NCBI RefSeq assembly: GCF_002909255.1 | Contig: NZ_PIOB01000002.1 | Location: 1-64,000, forward strand | DNA length: 64,000 nucleotides | Direction: 5' to 3' | DNA from: Arenibacter hampyeongensis | GTDB taxonomy: Bacteria; Bacteroidota; Bacteroidia; Flavobacteriales; Flavobacteriaceae | Part shown: piece after piece, positions 37,795 to 46,434 of the stretch | Layout: each line of letters opens with the position of its first letter | How positions within the stretch are numbered: position 1 is the stretch's first letter | Position numbers and translations under genes: made by a program | The notes under the pieces: generated by a model | Seen by the model: the letters and a program-made list of their open reading frames with translations, nothing else | The model's database searches: none | Told to the model about the DNA's origin: nothing

Positions 37795-38907
37795 TTAGTT
37801 CATTTTTACAACGGCCTTCATATTATTAGCTTTTATAGAATCCTCAAAAGCTTGATTGATGTCTTTAAAATCATAGTAATCCGTATAGTGTTCAGAAGGG
37901 AAAATTCCGGTGACCATAAGTTTTTGTGCGGCCATATAATCGGCCCTGCAAGACCCCATGGATCCCCTCATATTTAAGGAGGTACGGGTAAGGTGAGTGG
38001 CATTGATCTGTACGTCCGTGCCGTAAGTAGCTATAACACATATGTCCCCTTCCGGTTTAACAACACCAATTGCCTCTGTTAGCACTGGAGGGACACCGGA
38101 ACATTCTATAAGCAAATCTATTTTTCCGTTAGAGCCAAAGGGAACACCTTTATCATCGGTAATACCATTTTGTAGTTGTGTGGTCAAGGAGTTCTCCGGT
38201 GACACTTCTATGGTAATGAAACCCCTTTCTTTTGCTCTTTTTAAACGGATGTCACGATCATGGGCAATACCCGTAACAGCAACCCTTGCTCCTGCCGCCC
38301 TGGCAACTTCGGCAGACATCATTCCAATGATACCGCAACCTGTTACCACTACGTCCTGACCAGGCTTAATATCGCACTTATTATAAAGTGCGTTGGTGAT
38401 AATGGACAAAGGCTCTACCAAGGCACCTTGGGCCGGTGTTAAGCCCTTCATTAAAGGGACAACCCGATCCGACTCCAACACCACTTGTTGTCCGAATCCT
38501 CCGTTTCTATGGAATCCTATGATTTCCTTTTTTGGACATAAATTCCATTTGGACACACTGCAGGCAGGGCAATCTTCTTCCCGGCAACCTAACATGGCCA
38601 AAGGCGTAAAAATATCGCCAACCTTAAGGTCGCCATGGTCCCCAGGCCCCAATTCCAATACTTCGGCACTAAATTCGTGCCCAATAACCCGGGGACGCTG
38701 CACCCAATCAAAATTGGCCTTGCCAATAGTTGCGCTATTGTCTGAACCGCAAATTCCTGTGTACAGTGTTTTTGCCAATATTTCCCCTTCCTTTAATGGG
38801 GGAATTTCCATTTCTACTACGGCCGAATTACTCAGTACTGATTGGCCAGAGTTCGGATATATTTTTTCGTTGCTCTGAAGACAAAAGCCTTTTATAGAAT
38901 TACTCAT
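37795..38907 (-). CDS. Zinc-dependent alcohol/polyol dehydrogenase (MDR family)
   Basis: A 370-residue medium-chain dehydrogenase. The catalytic zinc site is visible in YTGICGSDNS (Cys) and RVIGHEFSAEVLE (His, Glu); the structural zinc site has the cysteines of GCREEDCPACSVSKWNLC. The nucleotide-binding loop is VVVTGCGIIGMMSAEVARAAG. It resembles sorbitol, threonine or glucose dehydrogenases and probably oxidises a secondary hydroxyl of a sugar or polyol. It is the fourth-from-last gene of the sugar run, with gaps of 96 bases before and 61 after it. Confidence 0.88.
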   Translation of the reverse strand: MSNSIKGFCLQSNEKIYPNSGQSVLSNSAVVEMEIPPLKEGEILAKTLYTGICGSDNSATIGKANFDWVQRPRVIGHEFSAEVLELGPGDHGDLKVGDIFTPLAMLGCREEDCPACSVSKWNLCPKKEIIGFHRNGGFGQQVVLESDRVVPLMKGLTPAQGALVEPLSIITNALYNKCDIKPGQDVVVTGCGIIGMMSAEVARAAGARVAVTGIAHDRDIRLKRAKERGFITIEVSPENSLTTQLQNGITDDKGVPFGSNGKIDLLIECSGVPPVLTEAIGVVKPEGDICVIATYGTDVQINATHLTRTSLNMRGSMGSCRADYMAAQKLMVTGIFPSEHYTDYYDFKDINQAFEDSIKANNMKAVVKMN

Positions 38908-39003
38908 CGGGATAATATATTATTTTAATTCAAATTAAATTTCAAGTGGAAAAACTTACCAGCCAACTTTACACCAAAGCATTCCCATTAGGGAAATTCA
39001 ATG

Positions 39004-40158
39004 TTACCATTGGACACCAGTATCTTTCCAACTTTTAGTTTTGGCAGAATCTAAAACTGCTTCACAAACCTTCTGTGTTTCCTGGGCCTCCCTAAAGGTA
39101 GGCGAACATGGTTTTCCTTCTTCCAAGGCTTTAAGAAAGTCCGCTATTTGATGTACAAAGCTATGCTCATACCCAATTGATAATCCTGGCACCCACCATT
39201 TATCCATATAGGGATGGTCACCATCCGTAACGTGGATTGAACGCCAGCCCCTTTCCTGTGACTCATCCCTATGGTCAAAATACTCTAACCGCTGAAGGTC
39301 GTGCAGGTTCCATTTTATGGAGGCATGTTCCCCATTTATTTCAAATGTATATAAAGCCTTATGTCCCCTGGCATATCGTGTAGATTCAAAAAGGCCCAAA
39401 GATCCATTATCAAAATGGCAGTGAAACATACAGGCATCATCAATAGTTACCTCTTGTTTTTCGCCGGTACCGGTATGTACACGTTCCTTAATAAAGGTTT
39501 CAGTCATTGCTGAAACATCCTTTATACCACCGTTCAACCACATTGCAGTATCTATACAGTGTGCCAATAAGTCGCCTGTTACACCAGATCCGGCTGCGTC
39601 ATTATCCAATCGCCATAACCCTTCCCCGCCTTGTGGAAGTTCTGGACTTATGGTCCAATCCTGTAAAAAGTTGGCACGATAATGAAATATTTTACCCAGC
39701 TTTCCCGCATCAATCAGTCGTTTTGCAAGGCTTACGGAAGGCAGTCTTCTGTAATTAAAATAAACCGTATTGGGTACTCCCGCCTTTTCAATGGCATCTA
39801 CCATAGGTTGCGCTTCCGCAACGGTACGAGCCAAAGGTTTTTCGCATAAAACCATTTTTCCCGCTTCTGCCGCTGCAATGGCAATATCTGCGTGCATATT
39901 GTTGGGAGTACAGATATCTATGGCATCAATATCATCACGGGCAATCAGCTTTTTCCAGTCGGTTTCTACTGATTCATAGCCCCATTGATCGGCAAAGGCT
40001 TGCGTACGTTCCAGATTACGCCCGCAAATAGCTTTTAATATAGGTCGATATTTCAGTTCAGGAAAAAAATTGCCAACCCTCCTATAGGCATTGGAATGGG
40101 TTCTGCCCATAAAACCATATCCTACCATTCCTATTCGTAATTCTTTCTTACTTGACAT
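39004..40158 (-). CDS. Gfo/Idh/MocA-family oxidoreductase (second of two)
   Basis: A 384-residue cytoplasmic oxidoreductase. The cofactor loop is [19 protein letters not shown] and the catalytic-lysine motif is CEKPLARTV near residue 105. The substrate half has [20 protein letters not shown], with the Asp and His typical of glucose-6-phosphate-dehydrogenase-like and inositol-dehydrogenase members. With 384 residues it is of normal length and differs clearly from the 323-residue relative at 35746-36717, so they are not recent duplicates. In this locus it probably handles a keto-sugar or its glycoside. It follows the TIM-barrel isomerase gene by 64 bases. Confidence 0.9.
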   Translation of the reverse strand: MSSKKELRIGMVGYGFMGRTHSNAYRRVGNFFPELKYRPILKAICGRNLERTQAFADQWGYESVETDWKKLIARDDIDAIDICTPNNMHADIAIAAAEAGKMVLCEKPLARTVAEAQPMVDAIEKAGVPNTVYFNYRRLPSVSLAKRLIDAGKLGKIFHYRANFLQDWTISPELPQGGEGLWRLDNDAAGSGVTGDLLAHCIDTAMWLNGGIKDVSAMTETFIKERVHTGTGEKQEVTIDDACMFHCHFDNGSLGLFESTRYARGHKALYTFEINGEHASIKWNLHDLQRLEYFDHRDESQERGWRSIHVTDGDHPYMDKWWVPGLSIGYEHSFVHQIADFLKALEEGKPCSPTFREAQETQKVCEAVLDSAKTKSWKDTGVQW

Positions 40159-40222
40159 GTATACTCTATTTTTTAATTTAAATTGAATTCATCATTGAAC
40201 AACCGAGCAATAAGTATTAATC

Positions 40223-41272
40223 TTAAGTTGCTTCGTACCAACCATGCAGTTGACGTACTTTGATCATAGCCCCTAAAATATCGTTCCAAGTTTTAGGCTG
40301 CATCATAACATCATTGGGAAACATACATCCATCCCAACAGATGTGTCTGATTTTTTTGGTCAGAATACCGTTTTCATCACGCAACCAATGGCCTGCATCT
40401 ACAGCAATATCCAATTTGCCGTTAGGGTCCGAAGCCTGGCAATGTCTTCCCGTTTTGTCATGTGATCCAGATCCGAACACTGTACCATCATTTTGGGCCA
40501 CGTGAAAATCAATGGTCCATGGGCGAAGGGCGGCGGTTACACTTTTAAGACCTTCCGTCAATGTAGCCCTATCGCTCCAATCAAAATCCTTGGGCAATAT
40601 TCTTTCATCCTCTTTATTATACCCCAACAGATATAATAAGGTATGCGCCATATCGGCCTGAAATCCAATATTGGGGCGATCTACCGCCTCAAGGGTATTC
40701 ACCATGGTTTTCCAACCGTGCATTCCACCCCAACAAATTTCACCTTCAGCAGCCAGTGACTCTCCGTAATCGGCAGCAACATCGCATGCCTCGCGAAAAG
40801 TTTGAGCTATTAATTTTGTATTGGCCACGGGATCTGCTGCCCAACTATGTGGGTCAACGGAGGAATCGATGCGAATTACACCGTTGGGTCGTATTCCAAG
40901 GTCCCTTAGTTTTTTCCCTATTTCACAGGCTTTACGTACCTGTGTTACAAATTGATTGCGTTCTTCTCTAGATCCCATAGCAGAACCTCCACCAGTTCCT
41001 GCCCATACCGGAGCTACCAAACTTCCAATTTCCAGATTTTTAGCCCTGGCCTTATCAGCCAATTTTTTAATGCCGTCATCATTGGAATCGATATCCAAAT
41101 GGGGATCGGCGGCAAATAGATCGAATCCATCAAATTTAACCCCGTCTACCTCGGCATTGGCCGTTAGCTCGATCATGGTATCTATTGAAATTGGTGGCTC
41201 TGAATCAGGTCCTTTTCCTACCACACCTGGCCACGAAGCGTTGTGGAGTTTAGGATAGTTGTTTTCTGGCAT
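40223..41272 (-). CDS. Sugar phosphate isomerase/epimerase-type TIM-barrel protein
   Basis: About 349 residues from the start at 41272 (MPENNYPKL); an upstream in-frame codon at 41326 overlaps the ThuA gene and is unlikely. The fold is the AP-endonuclease-2/xylose-isomerase-like TIM barrel, with metal-site segments [11 protein letters not shown] (Glu), GFQADMAHT (Asp, His), [12 protein letters not shown] (His) and [11 protein letters not shown]. Members of this family isomerise or epimerise keto-sugars, and some act as lyases on 3-keto-glycosides. The neighbours (ThuA and Gfo/Idh/MocA) are the company in which such activities are known. Located 23 bases after the ThuA gene; cytoplasmic. Confidence 0.85.
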   Translation of the reverse strand: MPENNYPKLHNASWPGVVGKGPDSEPPISIDTMIELTANAEVDGVKFDGFDLFAADPHLDIDSNDDGIKKLADKARAKNLEIGSLVAPVWAGTGGGSAMGSREERNQFVTQVRKACEIGKKLRDLGIRPNGVIRIDSSVDPHSWAADPVANTKLIAQTFREACDVAADYGESLAAEGEICWGGMHGWKTMVNTLEAVDRPNIGFQADMAHTLLYLLGYNKEDERILPKDFDWSDRATLTEGLKSVTAALRPWTIDFHVAQNDGTVFGSGSHDKTGRHCQASDPNGKLDIAVDAGHWLRDENGILTKKIRHICWDGCMFPNDVMMQPKTWNDILGAMIKVRQLHGWYEAT

Positions 41273-41295
41273 AACATTAATTTTAATAGTTCTTA

Positions 41296-42432
41296 TTATT
41301 TTCTTGGCATTATTACAGATTCCCAACCTTCTAGGTCGGAAGGTTTTACATTTTTCTGGTAACCCTCAAAGTTAAATGTGGTTGGTTCAAATCCTCCCAC
41401 AAAATCAATCGGATTGTCCGCTTTAATCTCTTCTTCCATTTCCAGTCCCCAAAAGCAGGCATTAAGGAGTATTCTTCTAAAACCTTCATTCAAAATATCT
41501 TCCGAAGCCCCATGGGTTGTAGTAAAGGCACGTCCAGGAGTACCTGACTCCAATTGGTAAGTGCGTACCCATGCTACCGGAAGTTCTTTCTTGGTAGTAT
41601 CTGGATCGGCATCGGGAGTCATTCCGTTCAATACCCTTCCGCGAGCTAGGATTTTCAGATCCTTTCCTTGAGGATAGGCGTTATAGCCACCGCACTGCGC
41701 CCAGGCACTACCAACTCCTCGCAGTATTGGATGTTCCTTATTGGTTGCCTCCAAAATCAATTTGGATGCCTGTTGGTGATTCTTTCCGTAGTGCCCTACC
41801 CAGGTCTCTCCCAAAACCACCTCTCCAAATCCTCCGTGCCATGCGCTTTTTTCACCTTCGTATTTATAATCATAATGACCCCAATTGGGGTTATCCGAAT
41901 TTTTAAAGGCATGGGTAGACGTCCTTAGGCCTACTACTGGTCCTCCCCTATGCAGATAATCGTCTATTTCTTGCATTTGCTTATCTTGAAAATCGGCAAA
42001 CCTTGTAAATATTACCATAAGATCTGCTACTTTAAGTACGTCCAAACCTTTCAGGTTTGAACCCCCAGGGAAAATATAGCCCTTATCGTCCAAGGCCCAC
42101 ACCACCGTACAGGTAAATCCATATCTTTTGGCTAAAATCCTGGCCAGGGCAGGTAAGGTTTCCTCTCCTCTATATTCGTGATCGGTAGCAATAAACACAA
42201 TTTGCTTACCTTTTCCGGGTCCTTCCTCTCCTTCATAGGTTACGCGGTACTCTTCTGCATTGTCCTCTGATTTCAACTGTTGCCCTATCTCCCGATCGCT
42301 TACCTGAGCAACCAGTTCGGAATTTAAACCGAAGGAAGTTTTCCTATCATTATCTGCACAGGAACAAGCAAAAATAATTATTGCGAAATACCATATTGTC
42401 CTTCGCCGGATAATTGAAAATAAAGAAGACAT
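41296..42432 (-). CDS. ThuA-domain lipoprotein (first of two)
   Basis: About 378 residues from the start at 42432 (MSSLFSII); an in-frame ATG seven codons upstream would put a hydrophobic stretch before the arginines and is less likely. The signal has lipobox IFAC followed by a CADND start, so it is a lipoprotein in the periplasm or outer membrane. The ThuA domain (about 75-330) is a class-I glutamine-amidotransferase-like fold: [37 protein letters not shown], and [16 protein letters not shown], and [22 protein letters not shown]. ThuA-type proteins are linked to trehalose and other sugar use through 3-keto intermediates. First gene of the run and 29 bases from a good promoter. Confidence 0.87.
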   Translation of the reverse strand: MSSLFSIIRRRTIWYFAIIIFACSCADNDRKTSFGLNSELVAQVSDREIGQQLKSEDNAEEYRVTYEGEEGPGKGKQIVFIATDHEYRGEETLPALARILAKRYGFTCTVVWALDDKGYIFPGGSNLKGLDVLKVADLMVIFTRFADFQDKQMQEIDDYLHRGGPVVGLRTSTHAFKNSDNPNWGHYDYKYEGEKSAWHGGFGEVVLGETWVGHYGKNHQQASKLILEATNKEHPILRGVGSAWAQCGGYNAYPQGKDLKILARGRVLNGMTPDADPDTTKKELPVAWVRTYQLESGTPGRAFTTTHGASEDILNEGFRRILLNACFWGLEMEEEIKADNPIDFVGGFEPTTFNFEGYQKNVKPSDLEGWESVIMPRK

Positions 42433-42460
42433 AAAAATTAATGATTCTAACATAATAATA

Positions 42461-42494
42461 CAAATCTAAAACACTCTATTATCATTTTTTTCAA
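42461..42494 (-). promoter_or_regulatory. Promoter of the minus-strand sugar run
   Basis: On the minus strand, TTG (42494-42492) and TAGATTTG (42468-42461) are 23 bases apart, a match to the Bacteroidota pattern TTTG-N17 to 23-TAnnTTTG. The start codon of the ThuA gene is 29 bases further on, so the leader would be about 20 bases. Confidence 0.65.
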
Positions 42495-42610
42495 CCTAAA
42501 CCTGCCATTATTATAAGAAATCAAAGTTTGAATACTGCATTAAGAAATATTTAGCTTTTCCGAGCACTAAAGTTTATCAATATCCAATTTTTTTATCATA
42601 TTTTATGCAC

Positions 42611-42637
42611 TATCCATAAAATTTATATCCATAAAAT
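42611..42637. repeat. Tandem 12-base direct repeat, likely operator sites
   Basis: TATCCATAAAAT occurs at 42611-42622 and again at 42626-42637, 15 bases apart, in the divergent region between the ThuA run and the AraC-type regulator gene. AraC-type proteins bind direct repeats. An almost identical TATCCATAAAA is at 47631-47641 in front of the cytochrome gene. Confidence 0.5.
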
Positions 42638-42761
42638 CTAACTATTAAAACTTAGCCCTACAAATCTAAAATACTATCGGGATTGATATTCCCTATATTT
42701 TACTAAATGATGACACTTTTTTGTCTTAATTTAGCCAAAATAAAATCCAAACTGGAAATTT

Positions 42762-43646
42762 ATGAGTACCCCCAACATTGAAAAAACACTCACTACCAAG
42801 GAAACTTTTATATTTAAAGATATTGTGGGGCCTTACTTTAATCCCAATTGGCACTTTCACCCAGATTACCAAATATCTCTGATCGCCGAGGGTAAGGGAA
42901 CCCGGTTTGTTGGTGATCATGTACAGTCTTTTGAAAAAGGAGACCTAGTGGTCACGGGTCCCAATCTACCTCATTTATGGCGGAGTGATGAAATTTATTT
43001 TGAAAAAAATAGTAGACTCACCACAAGAGGTCTGGTCATTTATTTTGACCATGAACTCTTTAGCGAGGCCTTGTTGGGCAAGGAGGAATTCTATAACGTA
43101 AATAAATTCGTTGAAAATTCGGTAAGGGGAATGGAATTTTATGGGGAAACCCAAAAAAAAATAAATAAACTTCTGCTTAAAATAAACAACGAACAAGGGT
43201 TTCGAAGAATTATTAAGTTATTGGAAATAATAGACATCCTTGCCAATAGCGAGGAATACCACCTACTTTCCAGCCCGGGCTACACCAATGTATTTAAAGG
43301 TGACGATGCAGATAAAATGCGCATCGTCTATGAATATGTCATGACCAATTTTAAAACCAAAATATCCCTGGAAGAAATTGCCGAAATGCTGAATATGACT
43401 ACAACCTCCTTCTGCAGGTATTTCAAACCTAGGGCCAACAAAACATTTACCCGTTTTGTAAACGAGATACGCATTGGTCATTCCCGCAAATTATTGCTGG
43501 AGGATAATTTCAATATTTCCCAAATAAGCTACGAATGCGGTTTTAACGCCCTGTCCAATTTTAATAGACAGTTTAAATCCATTGTACATATGAGCCCCCA
43601 TGAATATCGCAAGTTGTTCCTGAATATCAAAACCAGCATTTCTTAG
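42762..43646 (+). CDS. AraC-family transcription regulator with cupin sensor domain
   Basis: A 294-residue regulator. The N-terminal cupin domain (about 15-110) has HFHPDYQISLIAEGKGTRFVG and GPNLPHLW, the usual sugar-sensing half. The C-terminal double helix-turn-helix runs from about 190: ISLEEIAEMLNMTTTSFCRYFK and INISQISYECGFNALSNFNRQFK-like sequence, ending SPHEYRKLF. It is divergent from the seven-gene run and upstream of the transporter operon, so it very likely controls both in response to a sugar or derivative. It is followed by a 542-base gap. Confidence 0.9.
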   Translation: MSTPNIEKTLTTKETFIFKDIVGPYFNPNWHFHPDYQISLIAEGKGTRFVGDHVQSFEKGDLVVTGPNLPHLWRSDEIYFEKNSRLTTRGLVIYFDHELFSEALLGKEEFYNVNKFVENSVRGMEFYGETQKKINKLLLKINNEQGFRRIIKLLEIIDILANSEEYHLLSSPGYTNVFKGDDADKMRIVYEYVMTNFKTKISLEEIAEMLNMTTTSFCRYFKPRANKTFTRFVNEIRIGHSRKLLLEDNFNISQISYECGFNALSNFNRQFKSIVHMSPHEYRKLFLNIKTSIS

Positions 43647-44048
43647 CAAAAATGTAAATTTTTATAAAACATTCCCTTAATCCTCAAACCAAGAAAAGAA
43701 GTAAAATCCCAAAGCAATCATTAGTGAGCTAATCATTTCATCAACAAGGGCCCTAATTGAAATTATCTTCAAATAATAAGCAAATTTTATCCTTCCCATA
43801 AAACCCCTATTCCATAACATTTAAGTCAAAAATTAATCGGCCACTGTTAGTATTCCTATTATAACTATATAGGCCATACTTTAGAACGCCAATGCCACTA
43901 AATTGAACCCATGGCAAAAAAGTACCATTATTTAGTAGGATACAGGAACTTTTAAAATTCATTTAGGTTTAAATTTATCAGCTTTTAATTCCGGATACAT
44001 TTAATCGCAGTAATGTCAGGAACAAATGGCTTAGGACACAGGTGCTAA

Positions 44049-44083
44049 TTGTGCAATATAAACGGTCTTAAATTTTATATTTG
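44049..44083 (+). promoter_or_regulatory. Predicted promoter of the transporter/epimerase/ThuA operon
   Basis: TATATTTG at 44076-44083 matches the -7 consensus TAnnTTTG exactly; TTG at 44049-44051 is 24 bases upstream, one base outside the usual range. A transcript would have a leader of about 100 bases. Confidence 0.5.
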
Positions 44084-44119
44084 ACAAAACAATTAAAAAT
44101 AAATTATGATTATTGTCAA
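44081..44119. promoter_or_regulatory. Inverted repeat overlapping the operon promoter
   Basis: TTGACAA (44081-44087) and TTGTCAA (44113-44119) are perfect 7-base inverted arms with 25 bases between. The left arm overlaps the -7 element, a good position for a repressor or looped operator. Confidence 0.4.
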
Positions 44120-44188
44120 AAAGAGATTAAACTTATAGGCTGAAATTTAAATAACAATCAACTTTTAATTAAAAATTAAATCAAACCA

Positions 44189-45433
44189 ATGGAAAATTCA
44201 AATGATCAACAAAAAACTAATGCCAACAGGCTATTTTATGGTAGCTGTTTTGCATTAATTACTACAGCATTTTCTTTTAGTATAAGGGCAGGAATTCTTC
44301 CACAACTGGGAGAAGAACTAAGCTTATCCGGAGAACAACTAGGCTTCATAAATTCTATGTGGTTTTTTGGTTTTCCCATATCAATGGTAATCGGAGGATT
44401 GATCTACCATAAAGTGGGAGGGAAAGCGATAATGCAATTTGCATTTTTTGCGCACGCCCTAGGAATTATATTGACTATATATTCTGGCAGCTACATAGGC
44501 TTACTTATTTCTACCTTATTAATAGGTCTTGGTAATGGTTGTACAGAAGCCGCCTGTAACCCTATGATCGCTGACGCCTATTCGGGCACAAGGATGAGCA
44601 GAATGATGAACCGTTTCCATATGTGGTTCCCAGGGGGTATTGTTATTGGTAGTCTTGTTTCCAAATTTATGACCGATGCAGGCTTGAGTTGGGAAACACA
44701 AATCTGGGTGATAATGATTCCTACCTTGATCTATGCTTATCTCTACTTTGGACAAGCTTGGCCAAAAGCCAAAATTGAAGCAGCTGCCACTCTTAGCGGT
44801 AATTTGAAAGCCATGATTTCTCCCTTATTTATTTTTATGGTCATATGTATGTCCTTAACTGCCATCTCCGAATTCGGGCCTCAACAATGGGTGGGTCTTA
44901 TATTGGCCAAGAGTGGTGCTGAACCTATGATTATATTGGCTCTGGTTACTGGATTAATGGCCGTAGCACGTTATTTTGGTGGTGAAGTCGTTCATAAATT
45001 TGATCAAACAGGGGTCCTTTTGGGCTCAGCGGTTCTAGCTACAATTGGTATCTATCTTTTTAGCACACAAACTGGAACTATGGCCTATGTTGCGGCAATC
45101 TTCTTTGCACTGGGTATCGCCTATTTCTGGCCAAACATGATCGGATTTATCGCTGACAAAATACCTAAAAGTGGTGCCTTGGGAATGTCTATTATCGGTG
45201 CTGTAGGTATGTTCTCTTCCTCCATATTCCAACCTATCATTGGTGGATGGATCGATTCCGATAAGGCCGAAGCTGCAGCAGCCGGACTTACCGGTGATGA
45301 ACTGGAACTTGTTTCTGGACAGGCCACTTTGGGCACTATGGTTGCATTTCCGGCAATTTTGATTGTCTTATTTACCATTCTGTGGTTTTGGGTTCGATCA
45401 AGAAAACAAGCTCAAGAAGCAGCAGTGGTTTAA
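44189..45433 (+). CDS. Major facilitator superfamily transporter, probably for a sugar or sugar derivative
   Basis: A 414-residue inner-membrane protein with about 12 hydrophobic segments in two six-helix halves (FYGSCFALITTAFSFSIRAG, GFINSMWFFGFPISMVIGGLIY, and later LGMSIIGAVGMFSSSIFQPIIGG). RMSRMMNRFHMWFPGG resembles the loop region between helices 4 and 5 of nucleoside/sugar symporters. It probably imports the oxidised or free sugar into the cytoplasm. Its position before an epimerase-like gene and a ThuA gene supports this. A strong hairpin lies 48 bases after its stop. Confidence 0.85.
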   Translation: MENSNDQQKTNANRLFYGSCFALITTAFSFSIRAGILPQLGEELSLSGEQLGFINSMWFFGFPISMVIGGLIYHKVGGKAIMQFAFFAHALGIILTIYSGSYIGLLISTLLIGLGNGCTEAACNPMIADAYSGTRMSRMMNRFHMWFPGGIVIGSLVSKFMTDAGLSWETQIWVIMIPTLIYAYLYFGQAWPKAKIEAAATLSGNLKAMISPLFIFMVICMSLTAISEFGPQQWVGLILAKSGAEPMIILALVTGLMAVARYFGGEVVHKFDQTGVLLGSAVLATIGIYLFSTQTGTMAYVAAIFFALGIAYFWPNMIGFIADKIPKSGALGMSIIGAVGMFSSSIFQPIIGGWIDSDKAEAAAAGLTGDELELVSGQATLGTMVAFPAILIVLFTILWFWVRSRKQAQEAAVV

Positions 45434-45480
45434 CAATTATCTGCGATTAGCTGAACAATTAAACAAACTATTACCAGTTC

Positions 45481-45515
45481 CTCTAAGGTTAGAAACCTTT
45501 TTCCTAACCTTAGAG
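45481..45515 (+). promoter_or_regulatory. Strong intercistronic hairpin
   Basis: CTCTAAGGTTAG (45481-45492) and CTAACCTTAGAG (45504-45515) form a perfect 12-base stem with an 11-base loop, between the transporter gene and the TIM-barrel gene. It has no T run after it, so it is more likely an mRNA-stabilising or processing element than a full terminator. Confidence 0.75.
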
Positions 45516-45559
45516 AAATATGGAAAGAATAATTATTTCAAAAAATTAATTAATTAAGG

Positions 45560-46402
45560 ATGAAAATTGGAATGAACATGTTGCTTTGGACGAATCACGT
45601 TACTGAGGAACACTACCCTATCGTTGATAAGATAAAAGCAGCAGGATTCAACGGTATTGAATTGTTTTTAGGGGAGGGCGATGTGAAGCACTATTCAAAA
45701 TTGGGCAATCATTTCTCCAATATAAAAATGGGTGTTACAGCCGTTGCAGCTTTGGCTCCGGAAGAGAATATAGCGAGTCCCGATCGGAAAACTAGAGAGG
45801 CCGGTCTTGATAAATTAAAATGGTCCATTGATGTGGGTGCTGCTGCCAATGTAGAAGTGATTTGTGGGCCTTTTCATTCCACATTTGCGTATTTCACCAG
45901 GCAACCTCCTACTTTGCAGGAAAAACAGTGGAGCAATGAAATGTTGCGTAAAGCTGCTGATTATGCCCAGAATGCGAATATAATGCTTGCTCCCGAGGCG
46001 GTCAACAGATTTGAATGTTATCTATACAATACCATGGCGGACTTAGGGGCTATGGCAAAGGAAGTAAATCATCCCAATTTAGGAGCAATGTTCGATACCC
46101 ACCATGCAAATATTGAAGAAAAAAGTCAGGCAGAGGCCATTAAAACCATTGCCCCCTATCTAAAACATGTGCATATTAGTGAGAACGACAGGGGAACGCC
46201 AGGCAGTGGACAAGTTCATTGGGACGAAGTTTTTAAAGCATTAAAGGAGGTGAAGTATGACGGTTGGTTGACCATTGAGGCATTCAGCACCATTATTCCT
46301 GAATTTGCCAATGCCATTAATGTATGGCGGGATTACTCTCCATCGGAAGAAATCTATACCAAAGGCTTGAAATTGATCAAAGAAGGAATGGGCATTAAAT
46401 AA
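45560..46402 (+). CDS. D-tagatose/psicose-3-epimerase or hydroxypyruvate-isomerase-like TIM-barrel protein
   Basis: A 280-residue cytoplasmic protein of the xylose-isomerase-like TIM-barrel family. Metal-ligand segments are visible: LAPEAVNRFECY (Glu), GAMFDTHHANIEE (Asp, His), KHVHISENDRGTPGSGQVHW (His) and WLTIEAF (Glu), which correspond to the four ligands of ketose 3-epimerases. The overall length and the RGTPGSG loop fit ketose 3-epimerases better than hydroxypyruvate isomerases, but specificity cannot be fixed from sequence. It lies between the transporter and the second ThuA gene and probably converts the imported keto-sugar. Confidence 0.85.
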   Translation: MKIGMNMLLWTNHVTEEHYPIVDKIKAAGFNGIELFLGEGDVKHYSKLGNHFSNIKMGVTAVAALAPEENIASPDRKTREAGLDKLKWSIDVGAAANVEVICGPFHSTFAYFTRQPPTLQEKQWSNEMLRKAADYAQNANIMLAPEAVNRFECYLYNTMADLGAMAKEVNHPNLGAMFDTHHANIEEKSQAEAIKTIAPYLKHVHISENDRGTPGSGQVHWDEVFKALKEVKYDGWLTIEAFSTIIPEFANAINVWRDYSPSEEIYTKGLKLIKEGMGIK

Positions 46403-46434
46403 TTAATCCAATTCCAAATATCTAAATTGAAATA

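Larger units (their letters stand above)
42433..42761. promoter_or_regulatory. Divergent control region of the sugar locus
   Basis: A 329-base non-coding region. It holds the minus-strand promoter, the tandem TATCCATAAAAT repeats, and a second copy of CAAATCTAAAA: the motif occurs at 42461 and at 42661, exactly 200 bases apart, with the next bases also alike (CACTC and TACTA). No clear plus-strand promoter for the regulator gene was found. Confidence 0.55.
43647..44188. other. Intergenic region upstream of the MFS transporter gene
   Basis: A 542-base AT-rich stretch without a gene. Its last 140 bases hold the predicted promoter and inverted repeat described separately. No tRNA or terminator was recognised after the regulator gene. 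Confidence 0.5.
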
